Below, piece after piece: positions 6,699 to 15,059 of a DNA stretch of 64,000 nucleotides (position 1 is its first letter; the number at the start of each line of letters is the position of its first letter). Origin of the DNA: an uncultured Prevotellaceae bacterium (GTDB taxonomy: Bacteria; Bacteroidota; Bacteroidia; Bacteroidales; Bacteroidaceae); the NCBI GenBank assembly GCA_946188395.1, contig CAMHUU010000009.1, positions 1-64,000 on the forward strand, in the 5' to 3' direction. Below the pieces are notes generated by a model that was given only the letters and a program-made list of their open reading frames with translations, made no database searches and was not told the DNA's origin. A program made the position numbers and the translations under genes.

Positions 6699-8857
6699 TC
6701 TGCTTCTGTCCGGATATCCGCTGAGGAAGTACCGATTTCGAAATGGATGCGACCCGTTTCGGGAATGAAGGCGTGAGCTTCTGGACTCCAGTAGGTCAAG
6801 TCCGACTTATCGACAACCAACACAATGTCGCGTGTCTCACCAGCAGGAATCGTCACGCGATCGAAGGCCTTAAGCTGTCGCTTCGGATGCTCTACCTTTG
6901 ATTCAGGATAGCTGACGTAAAGTTGTACCACTTCATCTCCATCTCGGCTTCCTGCATTCTTTACAGGCACAGATACATACACCTTCTGCTTGTCCTGCTT
7001 CAGCACTTTCGCCTCGCCATACTCGAAACGGGTATAGCTGAGCCCGTAGCCGAAGGGATAGAGCGGCTGCCCTTCGAAGTACATATAGGTACGGCCCTTG
7101 CGGATGTCGTAGTCCATCATGTGGGGCAGATCAAGAATGCCGCGAACCCATGTTTGATTGGTACGACCAGCAGGATTCACCTTACCAAACAATACATCGG
7201 CCACACCATGTCCCTGCTCCTGCGAACAATGGGTGACGTGAAGGATGGCGGGCAGATGCTCCTGACTCCAGTTGATGGCATAAGGGAAACTGCTGACAAG
7301 CACCAAGACGGTATTCGGATTGATGGAGTAGAGACGGCGAATCTCGTCTTCATCAGGCAACTGCAGCGAGTGGCGGTCGTTGGCCTCACGACCATCTGAG
7401 GGCACGGGACAAACCTTCCACGTGCGGTCAGTGCCATAGGGATGATTACCCGTACAAACCAATACCATATCGGCCTGCTTGGCAAGGTCCTCTGCACGTC
7501 CGAACTGATTGTCGGGGGCATACAGAATTTCGATGCCTTGTTCGCGACCAGCCTCCTGCATAGCTTTTAGGATGGTATTCTCGTAAGGTGCCGTGCCACT
7601 GTACCAGTCGTAGATAATCTTGTCAGCATACGGTCCAACGACAGCAATCTTCTTCACCTTCTTCTGAATCGGCAGTGTCTGGTTGTCATTCTTCAGCAGT
7701 ACAATACTTTTGGCAGTTACCTCGCGAACGAAATGTTTCACTTCCTCGCGCTCATAAGGCGGCATGGCGGTAGAATCCTTGCCAATCACAGCGTAGAGGC
7801 ACTTGTCGTCGAGCAAGCCCAACTTCAGTGCCACATAGATATTGCCTTTGATGACCTTGTCGATATCGGCCTCCGTGACTAATCCCTTTTCTACCGCCTC
7901 CTTCAGATAAGGCTGATAGCGGTCCAAGAATTGGCTGGTACCCGCCTTCACCACACCAGCAGCAGCCGATGGGAAATCAGGGTAGTAATGATGAGCATTA
8001 ACCAATAGGGTATAGGCTCCGCCATCGGTGCAGATGATGCCGTTGTTGCCCCATTCGTTGCGGGTAATCTCGTTCAGGCAGGGATGAACGGCCATCGGGA
8101 TACCGTTCCAGCTGTTATAGGATGCCATGAAGGCACGGCTACCACCCTCGGTAATGCCTTTATAGAAAGGATATGAGTAGTATTCACGGAACAAACGTTC
8201 GTCGAAGTCGCTCGATGTAGAATCGCGCCCGTCCTCATTACTATTGGCGAGGAAATGCTTCATCAGCGCACAGGTTTTCCAGTAGCGTGTGTCGTCACCC
8301 TGCAAACCCTTCACCATCGCCACAGCGAGCTGTCCTACAAGATAAGGGTCTTCGCCATAGCTTTCCTCCGTACGGCCCCATCGCGGATCGCGGGCCAAGT
8401 CGGCATTGGGGGCAAACACCACGAGACCTTTCCTGCGGGCGATATTTCCTTGGGCATACCAACGGACCTCCTCAGCCTCAATCTGTCCGATACGCTGAAT
8501 CAAGGAACGGTCCCACGTACAGCCCATGCCATAGGCCTGTGGGAAGATGGTGGTGGGCAGGTCGTTAGGCACTTCCTTGCCATCGACGGTTTTTACGCCA
8601 TTGTTGCGCGATGGACCACCAAGGGCCAATCCGTGCAAACCCTCATAGCAGCCTGTGGTAGGCACTCCCAAACGAGGTGTCCCCAACATGGGCGACATCC
8701 ACATCATCTTTTCGTCGAGCGTCAGGTATTTCAGAAAGAGTTCTACACGTTTGTCGTCTTTCAGTTTGGTGTTCTGAAAGTCGTAAGGTTGGGCACTTGC
8801 TGTAGTCTTACTGAACAGCATGGCAATAGCAATGAGAAATAGTTGATAATGTTTCAT
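6686..8857 (-). CDS. Glycoside hydrolase family 3 (beta-glucosidase/xylosidase-like), exported
   Basis: 723 residues with a signal peptide (ends ASAQ). A GH3 N-terminal barrel (DLARDPRWGRTEESYGEDP; nucleophile motif CTDGGAY with Asp278), a C-terminal sandwich domain with VLLKND and VVGPYAD, and a fibronectin-III-like tail (VVQLYVSYPESKVEHPKRQL). Members cleave terminal beta-linked glucose, xylose or related sugars from the non-reducing end; the exact sugar cannot be read from the sequence. The gene starts 18 bp after the permease gene on the same strand, so it may share the importer transcript, although no functional link to corrinoids is obvious. The 3' end overlaps cbiD by 13 bp, tail to tail. 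Confidence 0.93.
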   Translation of the reverse strand: MKHYQLFLIAIAMLFSKTTASAQPYDFQNTKLKDDKRVELFLKYLTLDEKMMWMSPMLGTPRLGVPTTGCYEGLHGLALGGPSRNNGVKTVDGKEVPNDLPTTIFPQAYGMGCTWDRSLIQRIGQIEAEEVRWYAQGNIARRKGLVVFAPNADLARDPRWGRTEESYGEDPYLVGQLAVAMVKGLQGDDTRYWKTCALMKHFLANSNEDGRDSTSSDFDERLFREYYSYPFYKGITEGGSRAFMASYNSWNGIPMAVHPCLNEITRNEWGNNGIICTDGGAYTLLVNAHHYYPDFPSAAAGVVKAGTSQFLDRYQPYLKEAVEKGLVTEADIDKVIKGNIYVALKLGLLDDKCLYAVIGKDSTAMPPYEREEVKHFVREVTAKSIVLLKNDNQTLPIQKKVKKIAVVGPYADKIIYDWYSGTAPYENTILKAMQEAGREQGIEILYAPDNQFGRAEDLAKQADMVLVCTGNHPYGTDRTWKVCPVPSDGREANDRHSLQLPDEDEIRRLYSINPNTVLVLVSSFPYAINWSQEHLPAILHVTHCSQEQGHGVADVLFGKVNPAGRTNQTWVRGILDLPHMMDYDIRKGRTYMYFEGQPLYPFGYGLSYTRFEYGEAKVLKQDKQKVYVSVPVKNAGSRDGDEVVQLYVSYPESKVEHPKRQLKAFDRVTIPAGETRDIVLVVDKSDLTYWSPEAHAFIPETGRIHFEIGTSSADIRTEADYKL

Positions 8858-8875
8858 AAGTTTAGTTTTTATAGT

Positions 8876-9910
8876 TTATTCTCCGATCTCGTCCTTGCGG
8901 CGTCCGAAGATGACGGCAGCAATGACGGGAGCGCCCACGAGGGCAGTGACACTGTTTACGGGTAGGGCACCCTCGAAACCAGGCATACGGGCAATAAGGT
9001 TGCAGATGAGTGCCAAGGCGGCGCCGCAAAGAGCCGTTGCGGGCATTAGGATGCGATGGTCGCTGGTGCGGAAGATGGCGCGAGCCAGATGGGGAACTGC
9101 TAGTCCGATGAACATGATGGGTCCGCAATAGGCAGTAACGATGGCTACGAGTACGCCCGAACTGATAATCACCAGCATACGGGCCCGACGGATATTCAGT
9201 CCCAGATTGGCGGCATAACGGTCACCCAGTAGTAACAGGTTCATGGGTTTTACCAACAGACAAGCCAGTGGCAACAAGATGCACATCAGCACCACGAAGA
9301 GTATCATCTCGTCGCCAGACACGCGCGAGAACGACCCCAAGCCCCATACCACGAAGGCTTTGACATCCTCTTCGGGCGACAGGAACTTTAATACGCCAAT
9401 GATGGCATTGGCCAGGTAACCAATCATCACACCAATAATCAGCAGGGTGACGTTGCCTTTCACCTTTTGTGCAATCCACACGATGAGCATCATGACGGCT
9501 AGCGCTCCGACAATGGCTGCCACACTCATAGCGGCATCGCCCAGATAACCCAGACGGCTTAGGGCTACACCGCCCAACTTGCCAGAGAGCAGCACCACGA
9601 AGGCTACACCCAAGGCAGAACCGTTGGAGATACCCAATACCGAGGGCCCCGCCAGCGGATTGCGGAACACCGTCTGCATCTGCAAACCGCTAACCGCCAA
9701 GCCTGCTCCAGCGACAATGGCTGTCAAGGCTTGAGGCAGGCGACTGCTGAAGATGATGTTCGTTGCTATCACGTTAGAATCGTCGCCCAGCAATATCCGG
9801 CAGACCTCTGACATGGGAATCCTGACAGAGCCAAGAAACAAGTTGACAATAGCCAGTAAGATGATGGCTACCATCAGCATCAATATCATTGGCAATGTCC
9901 GTTTCATCAT
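8876..9910 (-). CDS. btuC: FecCD/BtuC-type ABC transporter permease
   Basis: 344 residues, nearly all hydrophobic, with about nine to ten membrane helices. It has the FecCD/BtuC signatures (FRNPLAGPSVLGISNGSALG; GPIMFIGLAVPHLAR; GDRYAANLGLN). It forms the inner-membrane channel for a vitamin B12, cobamide or iron-siderophore importer. It overlaps the substrate-binding protein gene by 4 bp (9907-9910). The neighbourhood (cobT, cbi genes, riboswitch receptors) makes corrinoids the likeliest cargo, but sequence alone does not exclude siderophore. The matching ATPase is not in this window. Confidence 0.85.
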   Translation of the reverse strand: MMKRTLPMILMLMVAIILLAIVNLFLGSVRIPMSEVCRILLGDDSNVIATNIIFSSRLPQALTAIVAGAGLAVSGLQMQTVFRNPLAGPSVLGISNGSALGVAFVVLLSGKLGGVALSRLGYLGDAAMSVAAIVGALAVMMLIVWIAQKVKGNVTLLIIGVMIGYLANAIIGVLKFLSPEEDVKAFVVWGLGSFSRVSGDEMILFVVLMCILLPLACLLVKPMNLLLLGDRYAANLGLNIRRARMLVIISSGVLVAIVTAYCGPIMFIGLAVPHLARAIFRTSDHRILMPATALCGAALALICNLIARMPGFEGALPVNSVTALVGAPVIAAVIFGRRKDEIGE

Positions 9911-11025
9911 TTCAGCAAATAATAGAATGTCGGCTGATAATCCTTTTCTACCAATTCCGGATGGAAGATAGCCACGAAATCCTTCAACAGCACATCAGGC
10001 TGTACGGGCGATATCTCGTAATAGGGCTGTTGCTTCATATTGCAGTAGATGACCTTCTTCTCCTTAAAGGCCTTAAACAGTTCGTTGCGGGCCTCCGAAG
10101 CCTTCAGCGCGTCGTACGAGAATTCGTCAGGGAAACTGTTCAGGATGCGCCAATAGTCAGCATTGGCTGCCAAGGCGTACATCTTTTCGAACTCCAGGTT
10201 CTCGCCGGCTTCCTCGTCGTCCTTGATAACATAGTCGGAACCAGCGTCGCGGAAGATTTGTGCCAGATAGTTCTTACCACCCACGGCGTGCCAGTTGCCA
10301 TGATGCATCTCGCCACTGAAAACAGTAGGAAGAACTTCGTACTTTGAACTTTTTACTTTATCCTTCAGGTCGTTGTAGCGCTGTTCGATACCGTCGAAGA
10401 CTTCCTGTGCCTGTCGTTCCTTGCCAATGAACATGCCCACAAACTTGATCCATTCCGCCTGTCCCAGCGGGTCGAGTTCCTTATAACCCAAATGGGGCAC
10501 CAGCGTGATACCCGTTTCCTTGATGGGCTCGTAGCCGCCACGTTTGAAGGGCGAGATAAATATAACATCAGGATTGGCAGCTAGCACCATCTCTGTGTCG
10601 AAATTGCCCTCCATGCCAATCTTCACGATACGGCCGTCCTTCACTCTGGCAAGGATGTCCTTATTAAAGAGGTTTTTTGTTCCCGTCAGTCCCTTCACCA
10701 CGTCATGAGCATCGAGAATGGTGAAGTTCGACAGTTGCAGGGCCGTCATGCAGATGGTATTCTTGATGGGTACTCGAATTTTCGTGTATCCGTCGGGCAC
10801 TGCCACGTCGTCACCGCTGACCAAGGCAAAGTGGTCGTTCTTGCCGACATCCACCAGATGGATGCCTGCCGAGTCGCGCACAGTGAACCCTGTGGCATAT
10901 TTCACCGTTATTTCTGTTAGAGAGTCTTCTGAGCTTGTCCCTTCAGCGCCCTGCGACTTGATATTCTTGCCAGAACAGGCGCATAAAAGGGCCGAAATGG
11001 CCATAATCCAGATTGTTTTTTTCAT
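9907..11025 (-). CDS. btuF: Corrinoid/iron-siderophore-binding lipoprotein (BtuF/FecB type)
   Basis: 372 residues. The lipoprotein signal ends in LLCAC, so the protein is membrane-anchored in the periplasm. A periplasmic-binding fold follows (TIRVPIKN; LAANPDVIFISPF; ETGITLVPHLGYKELDPLGQAEWIKFVGMFIG). It hands ligand to the permease encoded just downstream. It is divergent from cobT across a 77-bp region holding a perfect 16-bp palindrome (11061-11076). A 7-bp repeat tract (10334-10361) encodes DKVKSSKYEV. Corrinoid specificity is inferred from context. Confidence 0.82.
   Translation of the reverse strand: MKKTIWIMAISALLCACSGKNIKSQGAEGTSSEDSLTEITVKYATGFTVRDSAGIHLVDVGKNDHFALVSGDDVAVPDGYTKIRVPIKNTICMTALQLSNFTILDAHDVVKGLTGTKNLFNKDILARVKDGRIVKIGMEGNFDTEMVLAANPDVIFISPFKRGGYEPIKETGITLVPHLGYKELDPLGQAEWIKFVGMFIGKERQAQEVFDGIEQRYNDLKDKVKSSKYEVLPTVFSGEMHHGNWHAVGGKNYLAQIFRDAGSDYVIKDDEEAGENLEFEKMYALAANADYWRILNSFPDEFSYDALKASEARNELFKAFKEKKVIYCNMKQQPYYEISPVQPDVLLKDFVAIFHPELVEKDYQPTFYYLLK
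10334..10361 (+). repeat. 7-bp tandem repeat in btuF
   Basis: Four diverged units (acttcgt, actttga, acttttt, actttat) in the binding-protein coding region. Confidence 0.65.
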
Positions 11026-11050
11026 TTCTGTCGTTTTTTACTGTTTTCAG

Positions 11051-11082
11051 TTTGCAAATATACGAAATATTTCGTAATTTCG
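11051..11082 (+). promoter_or_regulatory. Divergent promoter region with a 16-bp perfect palindrome
   Basis: For cobT: TTTG (11051-11054), 20 bp, TAATTTCG (11075-11082). For btuF on the minus strand: TATATTTG (11062-11055). Between and overlapping them lies the palindrome TACGAAATATTTCGTA (11061-11076), a plausible operator that could control both directions. No riboswitch is present here. Confidence 0.65.
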
Positions 11083-11102
11083 CCATCGAAATAACAAAAA
11101 TC

Positions 11103-12185
11103 ATGCGTACTTTTCAAATAGAACCCCTCAATACGTCGCTTCAGTCGGCTATCCAACAGAAAATAGACAATCTGAACAAGCCCAAAGGTTCATTGGGGCG
11201 TTTGGAAGAACTGGCCCTTCAGGTGTGCCTCATCCAGCAGACGCTGTCGCCCTCGCTGGCACATCCTTGTCATCTGTTATTGGGTGGCGATCATGGCATC
11301 GAGCGCGAAGGCGTCAGTGTGTCGCCCCGCGAAGTCACTTGGCAACAAATGGTTAACTTCACTCGCGGGGGTGGGGGAGTGAATATGTTCTGCCGCCAGC
11401 ATGGTTTTAAGTTGCGCATCGTCGATGTGGGCGTCGATTATGACCTGTCAAATGTTGAAGGTATCATCGACCGCAAGATAGCTCGCGGCACTCGGAACTT
11501 CCTTTATGAGCCAGCCATGAGCGAAGAGGAGTTCGACCAGGCAATAGCCGTTGGCGCCTCGTTGGTGGACGACTGCATAGCCGAAGGTTGCCGCGTGTTG
11601 AGCATTGGTGAGATGGGTATTGCCAATACGTCGCCCTCCAGCATTTGGATGCATCTGTTTGGTAACATTCCCTTGGCTGATTGCATTGGTGCGGGGGCAG
11701 GTCTCGACACCCCCGGCATCCGACATAAATACGAAGTACTGTCGCAGGCTCTTTCTCGTCATCAAACAAGTCTCTCACCTCTCACCTCTTTCTCTGACCG
11801 AGGTCAGAGTGTGGCGTTGCGAACTCTCTTACCTCTTAGAATTTTCGGCGGTTTCGAGATGGTTGCTGCCATTGGCGCCATGCTCCGTGCGGCAGAGCAA
11901 CACCTAGTGGTATTGATTGACGGATTCATCATGACGGCGTGTGCCATTGCTGCCATCCGACTCTATCCTGCCTCGCAAGACTATATGATTTTCACCCATT
12001 GCGGTGACGAGAGTGGCCACCAGCGAATGCTGGATATCGTGAAGGCCAAGCCCCTGTTGCATTTGGGGTTGCGACTGGGTGAGGGAACGGGTGCGCTGTG
12101 TGCCTTCCCCATCGTCGATTCCGCCGTGCGGATGATGAACGAGATGAACAACTTCGATAACGCGAAGATTACCAAATATTTTTAA
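11103..12185 (+). CDS. cobT: Nicotinate-nucleotide--dimethylbenzimidazole phosphoribosyltransferase (CobT)
   Basis: About 360 residues. The N-terminus IDNLNKPKGSLGRLEELA and the later segments (GGDHGIEREGVSVSP, GEMGIANTSPSS, GAGAGLDTPGIRHK, LHLGLRLGEGTGALCA with the catalytic Glu) are typical of CobT. It activates the lower-ligand base for cobamide assembly in the cytoplasm. I start at ATG 11103 (MRTFQIEP): an upstream in-frame ATG at 11013 would begin before the promoter (11051-11082). Residues around 224-244 carry an insert made of a 7-bp repeat and a segment with SVALRT, absent from a minimal CobT. It converges on the CbiA-CbiP gene with a 13-bp gap. Confidence 0.95.
   Translation: MRTFQIEPLNTSLQSAIQQKIDNLNKPKGSLGRLEELALQVCLIQQTLSPSLAHPCHLLLGGDHGIEREGVSVSPREVTWQQMVNFTRGGGGVNMFCRQHGFKLRIVDVGVDYDLSNVEGIIDRKIARGTRNFLYEPAMSEEEFDQAIAVGASLVDDCIAEGCRVLSIGEMGIANTSPSSIWMHLFGNIPLADCIGAGAGLDTPGIRHKYEVLSQALSRHQTSLSPLTSFSDRGQSVALRTLLPLRIFGGFEMVAAIGAMLRAAEQHLVVLIDGFIMTACAIAAIRLYPASQDYMIFTHCGDESGHQRMLDIVKAKPLLHLGLRLGEGTGALCAFPIVDSAVRMMNEMNNFDNAKITKYF
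11771..11838 (+). repeat. Repeat insert in cobT
   Basis: Units of ctctcac (from 11772) and a second short tract ctcttac (near 11825) flank a segment (about 11797-11822) resembling the inner part of the REPIN-like element in cbiP (shared reading SVALR). The insert is in frame. Confidence 0.6.
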
Positions 12186-12198
12186 GGCGAAAACTCTT

Positions 12199-15030
12199 TT
12201 ATTCTTCTCCTGACAGGATGCGGTAAATTCTGTCGATGTCCACATGCTGTCGTACGTGGTCGGCCAAACGGTCGTACTGCTCGTCCTTGAAGGCGCGTGG
12301 ATCATGGGGACGGTTCTGTGTGATACCATTTCCTTTGGAAATTGGATTATCAGATCGCAAGGCCACACTTCGATCTTTAGTCGAAGAACCGTCCCCGTGA
12401 TCAAGCAGGAAGTCAATGACGGGGGCGTTGTCGAGGAAACCGTGAATATAGGTTCCGATACAATGATCGGTTTGCAGGATGGCCTGATTGGTATCGCTGA
12501 CGCCCTGATGAATCTCGTAACCCTGACATTCGTGACCTTCGAATTCGAACGTCACCTGCTGGGTGGTTTTCTCGGGCGTCATCGTCGTATGGATAGGCAG
12601 AAGGCCTAATCCTGGCAGACTGGCTATCGAACCCTCGATGCCCTCGGGGTCATCGACGGTTTGTCCCAGCATCTGGTAACCGCCACAGATGCCTACCACC
12701 ATCTTCCCCTCGCGATGGGCACGTTGAATGGCCTGCGCACAACCGTTGCGACGCAGTTCCAACAGGTCGTCTAGTGTCGCCTTCGTACCAGGCAGAATGA
12801 TGATATCGGCATGCTCGATGTCCGACACATTGTTCGTATAGAACAGATTCACACGTGCATCGCGCTCCAAGGTGTCGAAGTCCGTAAAGTTCGAGATGTG
12901 GCGTAATAGTACGACAGCCACATTCACCTTGCCTTCGGCCAGTTCGCGCTGTTTCTTTTCAAGGCTCACCGAGTCCTCCTCTTCGATATGAATGTCTTTA
13001 TAATAAGGTACGACGCCCAATACGGGAACGCCGCAGATGTCTTCCAACATCCGGCGACCCTCGTCGAAGAGTCGCATATCGCCTCGGAACTTGTTGATGA
13101 TGATGCCTTTGATGAGCTTCCTGTCTTCGGGCGTCTGCAACATAATGCTACCATAAACACTGGCAAAGACACCCCCGCGGTCGATGTCGCCTACGAGGAT
13201 AACGTCCGCCTTTGCATGACGGGCCATCGGCAGATTCACCAAGTCGGTAGCCTTCAGATTGATTTCCGAAATACTGCCTGCCCCCTCCATGACGATAGGG
13301 TTATAGCGAGCCGCCAAGCGGTCGAAAGCATCGCACACTTCTTTGCGGAAGTCGATGGCTGACTGCGAGGCAGAACCTCGCAGCTCACTACCCCTGCGCC
13401 AGTAGTCATATGCATCGCGATTGCCGATGGGTTTGCCGTTCAGCACCACCTGCGAAGTATGGTCTGAGCTGGGTTTCAACAGCAGTGGATTCATGTCCGT
13501 ATGACAAGGAACACCTGCTGCTTCGGCCTGTACTGCCTGGGCGCGACCAATCTCCAGCCCCTCGGGTGTGGCATACGAGTTCAGCGCCATATTCTGTGCC
13601 TTGAAAGGTACCGGACGATAGCCGTCTTGCTTGAAGATACGACACAGGGCTGTGGCGATGATGCTCTTGCCAACATCGCTGCCTGTTCCTACGAACATGA
13701 TGGGATGAAGACCCTCCCCCGGCCCCTCCCTATGAGTGAGGGGAGTAGAATGATTCTGGGAGGGTCTATACAAGTGTATGTAGCTTGCTAATACGTTCTT
13801 ATACTTAAATACAGGAGTATCCACAGGTTCGCCTTTGGCGTTATACACCTGTGCTGCAGACCAGTTCCCTTCCCTTTGGGAGGGGTTAGGGGTAGGCTTC
13901 AACTGCGTATAGTGGAACTCGTGGCCACGATATTCCTTGCCGTCGAGTTCAAAGCGTCGATAGCCTAACGATAGTTTGCGGTCTGCCTTGCGGGCGGAGA
14001 TAGAGTAGGGCAGCACGCCACACATCGGGAAGCTCCCCTCGTCTGTCACAATCTGCTCGCACAGATACATCATACCGCCACATTCGGCCTGAATCCTTCC
14101 TCCCTGTTCTGCATATTCCTTGATGGCCTGACGACAGGCCTCGTTCTTGACCAGCGCCTCCAGATGCTTCTCTGGATAGCCGCCAGGCAGATACAATAAG
14201 TCTATGTCGTCGAAACAAGGTACGTCCTGTTCTGGGTCAAAGAAGCGAACGTGCTCGAAACGGTCAATCGTTTCCTGATAGACAAAAGAGAACGCCTCTG
14301 CATTGCGAGCAATAAGAGCCTCACCCCCAACCCCTCTCCAATGGGCGAGGGGAGTATTTAGAGAAATTGGTGATAGCTTGGTGAGGATGTTATCTGCAAT
14401 GGCGGAGAAGTATTTACTCCCCTCGCCCATTGGAGAGGGGTTGGGGGTGAGGCTGAAATCCAAACCCAGATACCGCGAGCCTTGTTCGAGGGCAGGCGAC
14501 TTGGGCAGATAGCCGAAGCACTCGATACCCATATCGTCGCATACTTCTTGCAGCATCCGAAAGTGCCGCTCCGAGCCCACCTTATTAAATATGACGCCTG
14601 CGATATGAACATCTTTACGGAAGTTGATGAATCCCTGCAACAGCGGGGCCATCGAATAGGCTGCCGACTTTGCATCGACCACCAGCACGACGGGAATCCC
14701 TAGCACGCTGGCAATCTCGGCCGACGAACCCCGCTCGCGGTCGTAGCCGTCGAAGAGTCCCATCATACCCTCTACGATGCTCACGTCGGCATCCTCGCCA
14801 TAGCGGGCAAACAACTCACGCACATGCTCTGGTGTGGCCATAAACGTGTCGAGGTTGATGCTGGGCCTACCGCATACCGCCTCGTGGAACTTCGTGTCGA
14901 TATAGTCCGGACCGCATTTGAACGGTTGCACCTTCATGCCTTTCGCTGTCAGCAATGCCATCAGCCCCCGGGCAATCGTCGTCTTGCCCGAGCCACTCGT
15001 TGGTGCTGAAATTAAAAAGGCCTGCTTCAT
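12199..15030 (-). CDS. cbiA/cbiP: Fusion of cobyrinate a,c-diamide synthase (CbiA) and cobyric acid synthase (CbiP)
   Basis: 943 residues. Residues 1 to about 425 are CbiA: P-loop SGSGKTT, VEGMMGLFDG, and a glutaminase part with Cys in ECGGMMYLC. From about 440 the chain is CbiP: P-loop GTGSDVGKS, KAQNMALNSYAT, MEGAGSISEINL, glutaminase Cys in GICGGYQMLG, and HGFLDN. Together they amidate all peripheral carboxylates of the corrin ring except f, using glutamine and ATP. At least five repeat inserts lie in frame: 14415-14454, 14317-14356, 13864-13900, 13709-13767 (exactly the fusion joint) and 12299-12402. It lies 29 bp after cbiL in the riboswitch operon; a -7-like TAAATTTG just before its ATG may give a second, near-leaderless start. 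Confidence 0.94.
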   Translation of the reverse strand: MKQAFLISAPTSGSGKTTIARGLMALLTAKGMKVQPFKCGPDYIDTKFHEAVCGRPSINLDTFMATPEHVRELFARYGEDADVSIVEGMMGLFDGYDRERGSSAEIASVLGIPVVLVVDAKSAAYSMAPLLQGFINFRKDVHIAGVIFNKVGSERHFRMLQEVCDDMGIECFGYLPKSPALEQGSRYLGLDFSLTPNPSPMGEGSKYFSAIADNILTKLSPISLNTPLAHWRGVGGEALIARNAEAFSFVYQETIDRFEHVRFFDPEQDVPCFDDIDLLYLPGGYPEKHLEALVKNEACRQAIKEYAEQGGRIQAECGGMMYLCEQIVTDEGSFPMCGVLPYSISARKADRKLSLGYRRFELDGKEYRGHEFHYTQLKPTPNPSQREGNWSAAQVYNAKGEPVDTPVFKYKNVLASYIHLYRPSQNHSTPLTHREGPGEGLHPIMFVGTGSDVGKSIIATALCRIFKQDGYRPVPFKAQNMALNSYATPEGLEIGRAQAVQAEAAGVPCHTDMNPLLLKPSSDHTSQVVLNGKPIGNRDAYDYWRRGSELRGSASQSAIDFRKEVCDAFDRLAARYNPIVMEGAGSISEINLKATDLVNLPMARHAKADVILVGDIDRGGVFASVYGSIMLQTPEDRKLIKGIIINKFRGDMRLFDEGRRMLEDICGVPVLGVVPYYKDIHIEEEDSVSLEKKQRELAEGKVNVAVVLLRHISNFTDFDTLERDARVNLFYTNNVSDIEHADIIILPGTKATLDDLLELRRNGCAQAIQRAHREGKMVVGICGGYQMLGQTVDDPEGIEGSIASLPGLGLLPIHTTMTPEKTTQQVTFEFEGHECQGYEIHQGVSDTNQAILQTDHCIGTYIHGFLDNAPVIDFLLDHGDGSSTKDRSVALRSDNPISKGNGITQNRPHDPRAFKDEQYDRLADHVRQHVDIDRIYRILSGEE
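12299..12402. repeat. REPIN-like element near the end of cbiP
   Basis: The 18-bp arms 12300-12317 and 12385-12402 are inverted copies (one mismatch), with core GGGGACGGTTCT. A small hairpin (CTTCGA/TCGAAG, 12369-12386) lies inside. The insert adds about 34 residues (HGDGSSTKDRSVALRSDN and on) before the last helix of CbiP. Confidence 0.85.
13709..13767. repeat. Palindromic repeat at the CbiA-CbiP joint
   Basis: Perfect 10-bp inverted ends AGACCCTCCC (13709-13718) and GGGAGGGTCT (13758-13767). The core resembles the GC-rich family (CCCCTCCCTATGAGTGAGGG). It encodes the linker STPLTHREGPGEGL between the two enzyme domains. Confidence 0.8.
13864..13900. repeat. GC-rich palindromic repeat in cbiA (diverged)
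   Basis: A diverged copy of the GC-rich family, core TTCCCTTCCCTTTGGGAGGG, encoding KPTPNPSQREGNW in frame. Confidence 0.75.
14317..14454. repeat. Two identical GC-rich repeats as a 40-bp inverted pair in cbiA
   Basis: The copies at 14317-14356 and 14415-14454 are perfect inverted copies over 40 bp, separated by 58 bp. Read on the gene strand they give SLTPNPSPMGEG and, in the opposite orientation, TPLAHWRGVGGEA; both are in frame. A family-A repeat pair like this could form a long hairpin in the mRNA. Confidence 0.92.
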
Positions 15031-15059
15031 GCTGCAAATTTACATAAAAAAACGCAAAC

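Noticed and set aside
8876..11025. Firm call of a vitamin B12 importer
   Set aside because: FecCD and BtuC permeases look alike; without the ATPase or ligand data I leave corrinoid as likely, not certain.
11013..11102. Upstream ATG for cobT
   Set aside because: It precedes the promoter, and CobT homology begins at 11103.
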